Shown here in pieces: positions 12,725-26,289 of a stretch of DNA of 64,000 nt. The first letter of the stretch is position 1, and the number at the start of each line of letters is the position of its first letter. Origin of the DNA: Loxodes magnus (taxonomy: Eukaryota > Ciliophora > Karyorelictea > Loxodida > Loxodidae); the NCBI GenBank assembly GCA_946699065.1, contig CAMPDV010000432.1:186001-250000 (forward strand), read 5' to 3'. A model generated the notes under the pieces. That model did not search any database, was not told the origin of the DNA, and worked only from the letters and a program-made list of their open reading frames with translations. The translations under genes and the position numbers were made by a program.

Positions 12725-13983
12725 CTTTATTTAGTTTATAGCATAATTAATACTAACACTTACTTTCTCCTTTATGGATTTATCAAAATATAGTCTTCTA
12801 CAGCAAAAATAATAGGCCATTGTAATAGAGTCTCTTATTTTTTGTTAATCTTAGTTATCTGGCTTGCTAAGTCTAGTTAATATAGCAAGAAAATGAAAAG
12901 TTTAATAAAGAAGCTGTATGGTGATTGTAATTACTTCCTTTCTAACTATAAAATAATAAGCTAAAGGCTTGATATATTTAGATAGCTATTTAGTAAGGAA
13001 ATAATAAATTATAGATAGTACTAAGATTAAATTCTATTTTATTGCCATTTCATGCTTAATACCATAAATGTTATCCAATACATCCAGATCTTCCTTATTA
13101 TTTAGCAATCTGATTAAGGCAAAGTTAGCTTGCTATATCTAAATTTGGTAACTGCTTTAGAATAAATAACTAAAAGGCTTTATGGTCATAATATTTAAGA
13201 AGATATAGTTTAAAGTGGTTTAATTTAAATCTAATTAGATAATAGGAAATAGAAGGATTAGAGCAAGGCTATTTCACTAAAAATAGTACTAATTAGTTGA
13301 AAAGCTTTAACTTGTAAATAATAATACAGATGGTAGCTTTTTAAGTTTGTGTAAAGGATATTTAATAAATCAACAAATGGTATATTTCATAACTCTATTT
13401 TAGATAAGGGTTTATTATGTTCATTAGTAATTTAATTATTTCATTTTAGTCAACATTTAGAAAAGGTATCAGAATGAACAAATATTAGAAAGAAGCATTG
13501 CTTATAAAATATAGATTCTCCAACTTAACTATTATAAACTTAATTCGAAGCTTATTAGTTAACTTAACTCTTAAATTTCCTTCATTAAAGACCTATAGGA
13601 ATACAAGGTAAGAAAAATTCAATATAGCTAATTAAAAAATTCCAGTTAATAAGATTTGAGTAAAAAAAATAAAAAGGAAAATGAACTTTTAAGCTTAAGG
13701 AGCTAAAATATTAAAAGCATATATTAATTTAACTTTTAATTAGAAAATTAACTTCATAACTTACATATCAGCTAATAATATATGAGTGCTATAAATCTTA
13801 TCTATTCTAAAGGTTCTCTTCGTTATAGCTAGTCTTTTAATTCAATTATTCAAATTTTTGATATTTAACCCACAGGAAATTTTAGCTATCGATTATAAGA
13901 ATAATCTTCAGAACTTAAGTGTTTTAGCTAAAAAGAAGAAAAAACAAATTTTAAACAATTTTATCACTTAAATGTTGATTTTT
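12725..13983. other. Intergenic, AT-rich
   Basis: About 1.26 kb between convergent genes (MRH protein and HNH protein). I found no convincing frame, repeat or RNA gene. Confidence 0.4.
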
Positions 13984-14445
13984 TCAATTTTTTTTGTCGT
14001 CTTCTCCTTTTTGTGGAAATCTTTTGATGTTTCCATACAAGCATTTTTCAAGAAAATCGAGCTCTTCTTATGAAACTTCCATTAGTTTACTGCTCTGCTT
14101 CAGATCATCGAAAGTTAGATCACTACTGTTAGATTTAAAACGGTTTACACTTGTTTATAAAACAACGCAATTTTTAGTACTTGTTCTTCCTCCTTTACTA
14201 TATGGATGAAAATGATCATATTCATGACAAAATGGTCCCGAACAACCACGTAAAGCACTACAAACTATATTACCAACATAATCATATCTCCAACGTGTTG
14301 GATCTCTATTAGGAACAGTGGCCATTTTGCTTCAGCATTTAGTTTTTTGTTTTTCAGTGAACAATCTTCTTCTTCACTTCTCTACTTTCTCAGGACTTTC
14401 TTAGCTTTATTATACGTCAACTGGTACAAATTGATATTCTTACAT
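13984..14445 (-). CDS. Small HNH endonuclease-fold protein
   Basis: 153-residue protein dominated by one HNH-type fold: NRDPTRWRYDYVGNIVCSAL, then CHEYDHFHPYSKGGRTSTKN and VVLQTSVNRFKSN. This fits the HNH pattern D-H-x-x-P-x-S-K-G-G...N, with Asp-His and downstream Asn/His as metal and phosphate-contact residues. The N-terminal part (EKVEKWRRRLFTEKQKTKCW) uses two UGA codons as Trp, so the start is the ATG at 14445 rather than the internal Met at 14325. It ends in UGA at 13984-13986. Stand-alone HNH domain proteins of this sort occur in algae, plants and protists, mostly with no known function. DNA or RNA cleavage is possible but not shown. Confidence 0.75.
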
Positions 14446-15077
14446 TTTAAATCTAAAATTCTATCTAAATTATTTATATAAGATATTGCTAAATTAGCTT
14501 ATTTAATAAACTATCACTTTAACTAGCAAATTTATTTCTTCTAATGCTTTTATTACTCCTTCTTCTACTCATCTAACCTATCTTTCATCTACTTCATATA
14601 ACTCAATTTTTCACTTTAATTCTTTTTAAGGGTCCTAGAAATAAAAATAAAACCTAACTTGACATTTTTGTACAAATAAGCATAAATAAAGATAGAGATG
14701 CATATGAGGATAGTTATTGATTGATATGAATACTGAATCTAATATAAATGATAAGCATACTTATATCATTATTTAAGCATCTCATTTTACATAATTTTAT
14801 TTGGTTCATTTAATTATTTCTACTAGAAGACAAGCACAGCAATATTTAGAGATATGCTATCTATTATTATATTATTAAAATAAGAGTAGCAAGCTAAATA
14901 TTTATGGTCAGCTAGTCTATATTGATAATAAGAGAGATAAAAGTAACTTAATTATTTTTAACTTACAGAGAAAAAGCTTAGATAAGATTTGATTTTCATA
15001 GATAATGATGAGTAATAGCTTAAGATTTATGATGTTATCTATATTTAAGGATTTAAGTTTGTAAATTAGTTCATTCT
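14446..15077. other. Intergenic, AT-rich
   Basis: About 630 bases between two minus-strand genes. Off-frame readings here look coiled-coil-like but conflict with the true HNH frame; I see no gene. Confidence 0.4.
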
Positions 15078-18000
15078 TCAAACACCTTTTGGCATAAGAC
15101 TTTCGTTTACTTCTTGCCCTTATTAATCCACAAATACAAAGATATTCTCTAAAAATGTATAGAAACGGTTAGCATAATTTTAAGGACTTAGTACTGAAGG
15201 ATTTTTTTATCTCTAAATGTATTTTTTCCAGAATAGTTCAACATGTCTTCTAAAAGTAAATAGAGCTGTGTAGTCTATTATACCAAACTTATACCCATCA
15301 TTACAGACAAATAACAGAAAGGAGTAGTCAAATATATTAAACCGCTAAAGAAACTCGATATCAGATTTTATTTAAGGTAATAGATATTAGTACTCACTCC
15401 AAGGCAACCGGAGCTTCTAAATATAGTGGAGAAAATCATCCTCTTTATAAATCTCACTTTTGACTAGTTACTAACCTGTATTGAAGTCTTTAACTGTAGC
15501 TCTTTTGCTTCCCTTCAAATCGAACTTATATAAATAGCTTCCTTCACATATATTCTATATTAGCACTAGATATTAAGTCTCTTTGTGCTAAAATTTAATG
15601 CTGTAAAGTCCAACAAATACACTAATCAAAGATTTTTCAGATTTAATCAAGTGTTAATGATAAGAGTGCAGCAACTCATATAAGAAGTAGAACTCTTGCT
15701 TGCTAATCGTTTTCAGTAAAAATTTTTTATCGTGAGATACCATAAAAAAGGAATCAGAAGCTCCAAGGTTTTGAATTTCATAGATAGCTTATAAGTTTTT
15801 TTTAGGATCAAGAGAACTAAAGATATTAAATGTTCTTACTTCAAAACTGCTTCAACGCTAATTTACTTCTTGGTCATTAAATGGTAGAATATTTTAGGAG
15901 CGATAAAGTTAGTTAGTATTTCCTGCTTCACATTTTCCATTTCGCCAATTGTTGTCTCTTCAAATTTCTCTTCGTAGCAAAATGCTCTAGAAATAAAAAA
16001 TTACGGAAAGTTTCCTTAAGACTAATATCCCTAATCATTTATATCCTAATCTATGGAACTTTTATACTTTTACAGAGTGAAATGAAGGGAATAAAATGTA
16101 TAATAAATAGCTTCCTTTTATAGAACATTGTAAAAGGTTGCTTAATCAGATTTCTATATCTCAGGCTTTGGAATAACATTGCTAAGCTTTTTATGAAGAA
16201 CAAACTAGCCTAAAATATTTGAGCTTAATTCAGATTATTCCTATTTAGGCTTGTAAATAAGTCTAATAAGCAATTCCTAAATAGTAGGGTCAATAAGTTA
16301 AATTAGCATGATTAAAAACCCTGAAAATGCTGTAAATACCTAAATAGTCTTTTTTTAATAAACTTACATGAACAAATATCTTAGCATTGTAAAAGAGGTG
16401 CAGAACATAGCTAAGTGCTGGAACTACTATTATTAAAGAAAATGTTATCACAAAAATTGTATACCTCTTTACAAATTATTCTATGAACTTCTAGCTTCCC
16501 TTCCCTTATCCAGTAACTCTTCTTGATTTAATTAAAAAAATAAAAGAAATAAGCATCTATAGCACAGGGATTAAAAGCAAATAGGTTCCTTTGGAGTTTT
16601 CTTTAATGAAGCATGAATTAATGATTGATTCACCAAGACTATCTGATTTATAAAGAACGTAAGTGATTAAAGCAGATACTAACCCTGCTTAAATATGATA
16701 TCTAATTGTTCTTTTTCAGTAAGCTACTAAGTGCAACGGATTATTTATTCTATAACTAGTCTCCATTACCATAAACAGCACATAGATAGGAATTTAGAAA
16801 TATAAGAAGCATTATACTAACGACTATACAAAGCAGAATAGCTCAGTTTTGTTATGCTAGTTAAGTATATCAACAATGAATTGCAGTGAAATAATGGATT
16901 GGAAAAGGAAAATAATAAATACTAAATTCATTGGAGGTAATCTAACCTATCTGAATTTCAGGTAAATGTAAATCCAAAGTACAATAGCTACTATACCTAG
17001 AAAGCTAGCTAAGATTAGTATAATTTAAATATAAGAGTCTACTTATATTGCTATCGCTATCTTGTCAAACAGTAATACAAAAATTAGTAAATATCGCAGC
17101 AAGGATAATGTTATATCACTAGGTATAAAGGCTTAATCTTACTATTCCAAATTTAATAGTTAAGTCCCTTAAGTTTCAACGCTTTAGTTTAGGTCTAAAT
17201 TTGATTGTTAATTTGATTGCTAATTTGATTGCTAATTTGATTGCTAATTTGATTTGATTTGTAGTTCATAAAGATTTATTATTACCAGCGTAATAAAGGT
17301 TCCTAAAAAGAAGCTGATAATTTCCTAATATCCTACAAGCAGTTTTAAATGTAGAATAAGTAAAATAGAAACAGTGATAGGAGCTGCTTTGTATCTAATT
17401 ATTGTTTTTACTAGTTTATCTTATAGAATGAAGTAATACTTTTGTTGAAGGATGCTGTTTGTCAAGTTGAGGTGAGCTTATATAACAATTTTTTCTTTAT
17501 GCAAGTTAGCTAAGTAATTATATACTATAGTAACTATAACTCCTATTAACAATAAAATTGCCTTTTCAAATTCAAAGTTAATGTATGTGAAAGGAATATT
17601 GTTGCTTTTGAACAAGCATACTATGATTGAAACAATTATATTATAGTAATGGATCTAGTTAGAAATAATACCCTATGAGTAGCTTACTGTACAGGTTGCT
17701 AAAGCTATAAAAATTATTCCTTTCCAGTTGTAAAAGTATGAACTTAAAACGATCTATGCAGTAATTAAGCAGCAGGGAAATATTACTTTTAGCACCACTT
17801 TTTAAATAATGCTAATAGAGTTAATTTACCTTCGTTCCTAATTTTGCTGTATCCATAAAAAGGCTTAAAATAATATTTATGAAACTATACCTAAAGCTAA
17901 GCAAACCCACTTTGAATAATTGTCTTCATCTTCTATAAAATGTAATATCAAAGAAACAGATATTAAATTTAAAAGGTTACTAAGCAAATACTTTATAGCT

Positions 18001-18779
18001 GTTTACTTTGAAAATAGAACCTCAAGGATTAAGTTAATGAAGATTGAAGTTAGGATTATGATGTAATAGTAATCAAGATCCAGAGTAAAACTAAATAAGA
18101 ATGCTAGCTAAATTATTGTTACATAAAAATCGTTTCCCAATATATCTAATATTTAGTTCAAATCTTGCGTCACTTTTAAACTATTCAAGACGTTATCTAA
18201 TATAGCTCCTTAAAAAATTTAATTATACTACCTGGTTTAATTTTAAGCTTAAGTTTAATATATAAATCTCGTTTTCTTTACTATAGAATAAACAGTAAGA
18301 CTTAAAGTAAAAATAGCTAAGGAAAGCTAGTTGTTTTTAAGTTTATGTATCAGATAGAAAATTAAGAGAGATACAAGACAATCAATAAAGCAGACAAAAC
18401 TCTACTAAGGTATTTTAAGATTTTTCAGATTCCAGAAAATTATGAAAGCATTTGATATATGGATAACCAAAGAAATCAAAGTTCCTACTAAATAATAAAT
18501 AACTACTTCTTAATTCTGCTTTCAGTCCATAAAATTCATCAGAACTAGAAAAATTATAATGCTTATCAAAAAGTATCATTTTAAGATTGTCTAAGAACAC
18601 ATTTTTATAAGTTTTTCTATAATTTCTTTGTAAGTTTTCTGAGTATTTTAACTTTACTCTTCACTTACCATTGATTCTTTATCTTATATTTAAATGGGCT
18701 AACTTTTCAAAAACGAAAATGCAAAGGATACTAGCAGTGAGATCGAAGAGGATGCACATATGAAAATAGGTTCAACCAT
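15078..18779 (-). CDS. Multi-pass membrane phosphatidylinositol phosphate kinase
   Basis: 1233-residue fusion of a long hydrophobic membrane region (about residues 1-880, many predicted helices) with a C-terminal phosphatidylinositol phosphate kinase domain (about 1000-1225). PIPK signatures: GASDSFFMVSHDKKFLLKTI (about 1007), LYKFDLKGSKRATVKD with DLKGS (about 1086), FLQRFNIFDYSFLLFV and FGIIDYTALF (about 1168), ending in NYANRFYTF. These enzymes phosphorylate PI phosphates to make signalling lipids such as PI(4,5)P2. Membrane-PIPK fusions (GPCR-PIPK) are known in Dictyostelium, oomycetes and ciliates, but this membrane part has far more than seven apparent helices. A short tract at 17200-17255 encodes a repeated Ser-Asn-Gln-Gln loop. 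No intron; many UGA codons as Trp; UGA stop at 15078-15080. Confidence 0.88.
17200..17255 (-). repeat. In-frame 12-nt microsatellite (Ser-Asn-Gln-Gln) inside PIPK gene
   Basis: Four to five head-to-tail copies of a 12-base unit, reading TCAAATTAGCAA on the coding strand, give an SNQQ tract between membrane segments of the lipid kinase. It stays in frame and uses UAG as Gln. Confidence 0.8.
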
Positions 18780-20852
18780 TTCTATAATGATTATTTAAGC
18801 AATTAATTAAATAGCTCTTTTACTTAATTTAAGTTTAAGCTATTATTAATAACTTTTGAAACTTCCCTAATTTATTTTATTTAACTTCTTTCGGAATACT
18901 TTTGCAGTATTTTTAAAATTAAATCTTTAATAGCATTGCAAATAGCAGCATAAGCCATAATATTTAAGATTAAATGCATTGAGTGCTTTTGGATAATTAA
19001 ACAAATAGGTTTTAAAAAGCTTTATTAAGAAGAAATACTTTCAGTTAAAGCACCGAATCTTTAGTAACTTATCTAAATATTAATTACTCTAGCTTATAAA
19101 GAGTTTTACCATGGAACTTATTATCTTAGTTGTTTTATTAATAGATTGAATAACTTCATTTTGATAGCTTAAGAACTAATAATTAGATATTATTCCTACC
19201 TAGTATAAATCCTCTATTGCCTAACTATTATATATTCTATTAAAACTTAATTATATCACTATTAAGATAATCAACTGGTTTCTAGTTAATAAGAAAGGCT
19301 AGATCTTTACTAGAAATCTATAGATATTATACTAAAATCATAGATTTTTAAGAGATAGTTTTATTAATAGAAAGCTAACTGGCATTTATTTTTATAAAAG
19401 CTAGTAAGCTTCTATTAGTATATAATTATAAAAGATTTAGAAATTTAAAATCTTATTATAATAAATAAAATACAAATATGCTTTTATCTTTAAGGCTACT
19501 TATTTTAAATTCTTGCTTAGTAAATAAAAGGTATAGTGTTTTATCAATATTTTAAATTAAATAACTAATTTAAAATTTCAATGTAGGACTTTATAGAAGT
19601 ATTTAGACTATCATATTAGCATCATTTAAAAATTCATTTATTTGGTTTTTTATTTCTATGTTTAGGCTAATACATTTACCTTTCTATTGTGTTCTATTTT
19701 CCATATTAATATATCAATTATAATTATTCTATTTATCGTAATTTTCAAACTAGCAATTGATAAGCTTTTACTCTTAAAGCTTAATTCTTTCTTCGTGGTT
19801 CAGCTAAATAATTACATATAGTTTTTAAAATTTGCTGGAGCTTATTAATAAGTATTTGATCTAAACTAAATCCTTCTTAGTAGTTTATATTCTACCCTCC
19901 ATTTAATTAATTACTGAATCTGAAATAAACTTTAAACCTTCTTTTTGCTTCACTACTCAATTTTTAATTGTTTCTTTAGTCATTAAAAGAAGCGTATTTA
20001 TGCCCAAAGGCTAATAAACCAGTTAAAGTTTATAAAAGCAAAAATAATACTAAAATAGTATAGAAATGCATTTAAGCTATTATATCTCATAAATCTCTCT
20101 CTCATCTAATTAATTATTATCCTTTAGCACCCATTTCCCTTAACTAATTTCTAAGATTTGACACATTAATACCAAACTAGCAAAAGAGACACAAAGTAAG
20201 ATATTAGATTTAATCATTATAGCTTCTATAGAAATATTAATTTAAGTATAATAAGAATATTTGCTGCTTTGCTTAAACTAGAAACTTTATTGAATAGTTT
20301 ATAACTTCTATTGCTTTTTGTTTCCTTCCTTATTCAAATTAAACTATTACTTATATGATAGTCATATAAAATAATATCCCTTTTTTTAATTAAAGTAAGA
20401 GGGTATAACCAGAAAAGCTTATTTTTAATAATGAATCTTACTTATTGAATAGGACTTCTAAATTTAGTGTGATAAGCTGAATGTTAAATATAAAAAAGTA
20501 ATTTAAAGAAGCTAAACTAGATCTCTAGATTATAAGGCAAGAAATAGGAAGATTATAATTAAGGAGAGCATTATTTAAGATCTATTTATCCTTATACCTT
20601 TTATACTACTTGCTTTATAATCTGCTACTTCAACTGCTTATTTAAGTTGTATTTGCATAGCTTTAGTTAACTGAAGATATAAGTGAATTACCTAGAATTA
20701 AATACAAATCTTTTGCTTTAGGTACTATTAAGAGCATCATACTTAATATAGATATTTAGTCTTGAGTGTATTCATATCTATAAGGTTTTATTAAGTTTAA
20801 AAGTGAAGGTTGTTATGCAAATATAAATTTTGTGTTGGTGCTTCAAACAAAA
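18780..20852. other. Divergent intergenic region
   Basis: About 2.1 kb of AT-rich DNA between the divergent PIPK and cytochrome b5 genes. No convincing coding frame or RNA gene. Contains probable promoters of both neighbours. Confidence 0.4.
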
Positions 20853-22343
20853 ATGGGAAATCTTTGTGGAAAACAAAATAGTAAATAATAAGGAAATGGC
20901 AAGAAAAATAATTCCTCTTCTTCTGGTTGCTGCGGATTAGCTTCTTCATAATCTGAGGATAAATAAATGAAAAGTTTCTCTGCGTCTTTAACAAGCATTG
21001 AATAGTTTGAACAGGAGTGCTAGAGTAAAAAGTTAGCTCTTTTTGATAATTATATCATACAATTGGATTAAGTACTATAGAATCATCCTGGTGGTCCTTA
21101 AATTATATAGAGTATAATAGGTAAAGATATAAGCAAGTACTTGAATGGAAGCTAATAGCTATCTATATGAAGCAATAAATTTTAACATGTACATCAGATT
21201 AATACTTTCGAATCACTAAAGAAAAATATTCAAAGCTTGCTAGATAACAAAAACTTTGCTTTTACTGATAAAGTTAATTGAGATTCTTTATCTTAAAAAC
21301 CTGAAAAGGAGAAGTTAGAAATTGTGTCAGTAAGAAGTGATTCAATTTATATTGATGTTGGAATTAATTTTGAAGACTTAGTTACAAAAGATTGCTCGCA
21401 TTGAAATCTGGCATTTAAATATAATATTTCAAATAATATGATTCAGTTTTGCTTCTATAGTAACTCTAAGCAAATAAATCATGATATTAAGTAACTTGGA
21501 ATCAATTGGCTGAATGACTGTGGCAAGCATTTCAAAATTTTTGTGGATTAAGAAAAAATATAATAAAGTTAAAAGAGCGAAGAAAAGGCTTCTTAAGAAT
21601 AAAGGAAAAAGTAATACAGACATTATTCATTAGTTAGATGCTTGAATCCTTAAAACATAAAACTAATATCAAGTGCTATTTTATCTTATAATAAAATAGA
21701 CTAATTTAAGAAAGGATTCAATGTTCAGCCTTCAGCAAAAATAAATGAATAAATAAATGGACAATCTCCAAACTATTATTTGCTGGATGTTTTTATGAAA
21801 GTCTATCCAGATGGATAAGTTTCAAAGTACTTAAATCATCTAGAATATGAAAACTAAATTCTAATCAGCAGTTTAAAAGGTCCTGGACTTAAACTTAGTA
21901 CATAGTATTTAGAGAGGTTCAGTGGTTAGTATATAAATATAGTCATTTTTTCTGCAGGAACTGCTATTAATGCTTTCATTGATTTTATATTTTATGTGCT
22001 TGTATAAAAAAATTAGCAAGAATGGAAATACAAATTTAGAGTTATAATATTTGCTGCTTTTAAATGTGAAGATGATTCATATCCGTTAGACATTCTTCAA
22101 AGCGAACTAAATTAAGACGATATCAAAACCTATTTATACTTTAGTCAGTAAAATACATAGCTAGAACAAAAAAATAGCCAAAAGTTTTCGAGGTAAATGA
22201 TAGAGAGTAATTTGAAATTCCAAGATTTTAAAGATAAAGTAGATAGAGTTTATATAAGAGGCCCTATTGCATTTGAAAGTTAGATAGAAAGTGAGTTAAA
22301 GGAGATTAAGAGTCTCCATGAAAAAATAACATGGCTCTGCTGA
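20853..22343 (+). CDS. Cytochrome b5 domain / reductase-like protein
   Basis: 496-residue protein. The start MGNLCGK is a good N-myristoylation signal with a nearby Cys, so it may be membrane-attached, and this decides the start over an ATG about 40 bases upstream. A cytochrome b5-like heme domain is marked by NHPGGPQIIQSIIGKDISKY (HPGG at residues 78-81) with a second candidate heme His near FQHVHQ. A middle segment (about 190-260) recalls a CS/HSP20-like beta region. The C-terminal third (KGPGLKL, NIVIFSAGTAINAFIDF) resembles the FAD/NAD part of cytochrome b5 reductases but is divergent and lacks a clear FAD-binding RxY(T/S) motif. Electron transfer is inferred; it may be degenerate. Uses UGA as Trp; ends in UGA at 22341-22343. 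Confidence 0.7.
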
Positions 22344-22690
22344 GAGATTCTATCTACAATAACTCTTATTTAATATTTAAAAAATAAAACTAATATCAAA
22401 TCCTTTCTATGCTTTATCTATTAATATTGATTATATCATTAGTGTCTATAAATCTTTAATTGATCTTAAAATGATTCTAATTAAAGGATGCATATCATTT
22501 AACTTAAATAAAAAAGCAAAGAGTTTTAATTCAAAATAAAATTATTGGTAGTTCTTAGTAAGATAGTACCTTGATATAAGAGACTGAGTAATAATAAGGA
22601 AATAAATGATTTGCAATAAAGGATTCAATTAACTTTTATTTTATTACTGACTTTCTTTTTTTTGTTTAATAGCAAAAAGCAATAAATTTA
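22344..22690. other. Intergenic, AT-rich
   Basis: About 350 bases between co-directional genes; nothing recognised. Confidence 0.4.
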
Positions 22691-23764
22691 ATGGAAAATA
22701 TCGCAAGCTTAAACGAAAAATAAAGCACAGATATAGATATGTTTAAATTATTTGAATCAGACACTTTGGATAATTAAAAAGTTCAAGAAAAACCAAAGAT
22801 AGAATGGAAGTCTAATCTGTTTAACAATGCTTAACCAGAGTTTCGTTTAAAAACCAAAAAATTGTATATGATGAATATGATTTTCCTTAGGAAGTAATGC
22901 AAGTATGAAAGTTAGAATTGTCAATAATCCAAACTTTTGGGAAGAATTCCATTAATGATTCTAAAATACGAAATATGTCCTAATTTATGTTATGAAAGAT
23001 AAAGTATAATTACCTTTGCAAAGAACTCTAATAAATTATTGATTTACTAACTTTATTCTTAGAAATCATCAGCAAAGTAAATTTCTACAGAGTCTACAAA
23101 AGATCATAAGACATTCATTGATTAATTAAATTAAAACATACTACTTGCATCAGGAGGAAACTCTTAAAGATTCACAATAATCGAAAATTAAAGCATCTAA
23201 GATTTTAAAATGAATCACCCAAGAAATTGACATAGAACAATCTTTGATAACAAATAGAAAGTTTATATTATTGGAGGAGAAGAAATTCAAAATGAGTATT
23301 TCGATTTTTAAAAATAAGAATTCTCCACTGACATGGATATTTTAAAATTTAAAATAAAGACTTATGGAAGATGCTTTTAAAACAACCATCTTTGATTAAT
23401 AGGAGGATACAATATTTCTACGAATAGAGCTTAAGAACTATTATTTAGATTTGATACTTTATAAAATAGTTGGACCTAAATACAAGTAAATTTACCTGTT
23501 CCTAGCTCTGTTTCTGCAGTTCTAATACCTGAGATTTAAAAATGTTTGATTTGGAATAGCGGAGGAAATCTCTAATCAACACTTTCCTTTGATTTCAATG
23601 AAATTCATCAACATGGAAAAGGATTGAATGAACTCAGCCATGTATATACTTCTCCAGTGCAATGAAAGATGATAGTATATTTTTGGAAATACAATAACGA
23701 ACTTTGGTTTTACGATATTAAAGTTGCAGATTGGAAAATTCTCTCAAAAGATTTTAGAGTTTGA
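22691..23764 (+). CDS. Kelch-repeat protein
   Basis: 357-residue protein whose C-terminal two thirds look like kelch beta-propeller blades: LASGGNSQRFTIIE, VYIIGGEEIQNEYFDF, LWLIGGYNISTNRAQELLFR followed by FDTLQNSWTQI, and a last blade ending NNELWFYDIKVADWKIL. The recurring hydrophobic-GG and downstream Tyr/Trp spacing is the kelch pattern; blades are divergent. The N-terminal part contains Cys pairs (KQCKYESQNCQQ, EICPNLCYER) that might bind metal. Kelch propellers usually mediate protein contacts; no partner domain is visible. UGA is Trp in several blades and the stop at 23762-23764. No intron. Confidence 0.75.
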
Positions 23765-24358
23765 TAAGAATATTCAACTATTACTTTTATTTTAATGTTT
23801 AATATAATACTAATATTCATTATCAACCTTTACCCTACTAAGTTCTTATAAAATATCTAGCTCTATTTCTTGGATAATCATAGCAATCTAATCATATCTT
23901 GAAACTAGTATATGACTATAGCAATGGAAAATTAAAGTAAAGCTAAATGCGAATATGAATCTTACAGATAGAAAGACACAAGTAAATAGTAGCTACTATA
24001 ATATGCAAATATATAAGCATATTAAATAACTAGTCTATCAAGATGTAGATTAAATAGACTTTAATCTACTTATCTTTTATCAATTTTTGATTATGCCACT
24101 AAAAAGCTTGACTCTTAAATTTGATAGACTACATTTAAAAATAAAATACTAAGTTTAATTTGAAAAAACTATCTTAAAGACATGCATTATAATAACAGTC
24201 TATTTTTAAAGGTATTATTGGATATAATAAATCAATCCTATCACATCTTAACTCTATTACCATTCTTAATTAAACTAATTTAATAGTATAAAGAAGCAAC
24301 TAAAATACTAAAGACTTAATTTAACTTTTATATCCTAATTTAAATCAAAAAATTTAAA
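23765..24358. other. Intergenic, AT-rich
   Basis: About 590 bases of AT-rich DNA; nothing recognised. Confidence 0.35.
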
Positions 24359-25600
24359 ATGGGAAAATTAAATCTAAAATAAGAAGCAGTTTTATTAGAG
24401 GATTTTTAATAATTATTACTAGGAATTGATATAAAAGTAAATGATAATAAAAATAAAGAAAACTTAGTTATAACTTAAATATATGATGCTTTGGCAATAA
24501 TTTTACATATAATAGTCATATTTTAGTATTTAAATTAAATAGAAAAGCTAAATGAAATAAATAATATAAATAAGAACTGCTTAACTAATGAAGATAAATA
24601 TATAGCTCAATATTACTTTCATGAAGGTACAATTTAGCTAAGTAAATTAAAAGAAAGTATTGTGTTTATAATAGTAATGAAATCAATAAAACTTCTTTCT
24701 TTTTATATCATTAAAGGGCTAATATATTTAACTCTTATATATCTCTAACATCTAAAACTAAACCATTCTTAGTTGATTCTTTATTAGTTTAAAATAGGCA
24801 GTACGAATGAATTGCAAGGCAATTTTTAAGTAATAAAAATAAGAGAATAAGCTTATATAAAAACTCAACGTTTTCTAAACTATAAGCATGAGATACAAAC
24901 TCTATTGATTAGACTTTAAAAGCATCTAAAGCATTTTATTATCTTTCAATAATATAAGGAAATTTAACTTTATTATAGCATTCAAAATAATTTCAGCTTG
25001 TAAAGACTTAAATACTAGAAGTTCTATAAAAGATAGGAAAGTGATTAAAGTTAAATTAGCGAAAATAATAATATATAAGTAAATATATAAACTTTTATAA
25101 CCACAAAAGTAATCAAGGGTATTCAATTTTCTTTTGAAAAATTCAATCATTTTATACTAAATGCTTATTCAATAAAATTTAGCCCCAAAATTCTAAATAA
25201 AATACAAATGAGCTTTAATTAATTTGCATCTAATTTGATATAATAATATCTTTTAAAGATTATTGTACTATTAATTTAATCATATTTAGCTAGATAAATT
25301 AAAATAGATTTTTATTATTTATTAAATCAATCTGAAAGATACTGGGAAAGCTTCTAACTGAGGAATATGTTTATAGCAAATTAAATATTTGCGTTAATTA
25401 ATATACAGTAGGATATAATTATATAGGCTAATATCTTTAAGATATTCTGTATAGTAAAGACTATTTAATAATATAAGATTTAATACTTAGCCATTCCATT
25501 AATTTTTATTTTGAGACTTTAATCAAAGCTATTCTATTTAAGAAATCATGCAGCTTTTAGCTTATAAGATAACAGCTTAGGGTATATAATTAGAATCTGA
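24359..25600 (+). CDS. Doubtful long open frame (hypothetical protein)
   Basis: Not recognised. From the ATG at 24359 the frame stays free of UGA for 413 codons, to 25598-25600, although about twenty TGA triplets occur in the other two frames. That is more than expected by chance. The translation is Leu/Ile/Gln/Lys-rich, with hydrophobic stretches (IVFIIVMKSIKLLSFYIIKG) and a basic helical part (YKHEIQTLLIRLQKHLKHF). No domain is visible, and AT-rich DNA read with one stop codon often looks like this, so it may be noncoding. Confidence 0.3.
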
Positions 25601-26289
25601 ATGATACTGAATAATAATCCTTGCATATGCTGATTATTAACAACTAATGGTTTAGTAATGATAAGATACCTTTGTTTAATTAATTCTCTACTTATGCTAC
25701 TATTATTTACTAATTAATATGATCAAATAGCTAAAAATATAAATTCCAGTTTACCAATTCACACATAATAAGCACTTATAAAATTAGCTTTTAAAAGATA
25801 AAGATAACTTAAAACAGCCTTCCTAGTTGATTACTTATTTGAATTTAAGTATTTTTGTCGTTAAGCAATAGTAGTAATATAATTGAAAGCTATGTAAAAG
25901 AAGTAAAATGCTATCAGTAAATTATATAGAATCATGTAACCTTTTCTATCTTCTCTGCTTTGTATACATTTCATATAACTTATTGCTCTGCTATTTAGTT
26001 TTGTATTAGAAAAGATGAAAATTTAATCTTTAAACTTTATATTTAAAGATGCTTTTTAATCAAATTCAATCTGATAATTCTATTATCGTATTTTCTAACT
26101 TGAAATATAGAAGTACCCTAGGAATAATTATATGTAACTTCATAAGTTAATATAGTAAGAGTATGAGATAAGAAAGAGGATAGAAATAGCGTAGTAAAAG
26201 GATTGAATAATGAAGAGAGGTATATTTGAAATAGGATGATTTAAATACAGCAAATAAAATCATTTTTAAACTATTTACTTAATAATATA
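25601..26289. other. Intergenic, AT-rich
   Basis: About 690 bases upstream of the GDH-like gene, with no clear gene or repeat. The previous doubtful frame remains largely open here if UGA is read as Trp. Confidence 0.35.

Noticed and set aside
14200..14640. Coiled-coil-like minus-strand frame overlapping the HNH gene
   Set aside because: It conflicts with the HNH frame, which has the recognisable motif; a reminder that off-frame AT-rich DNA can look protein-like.
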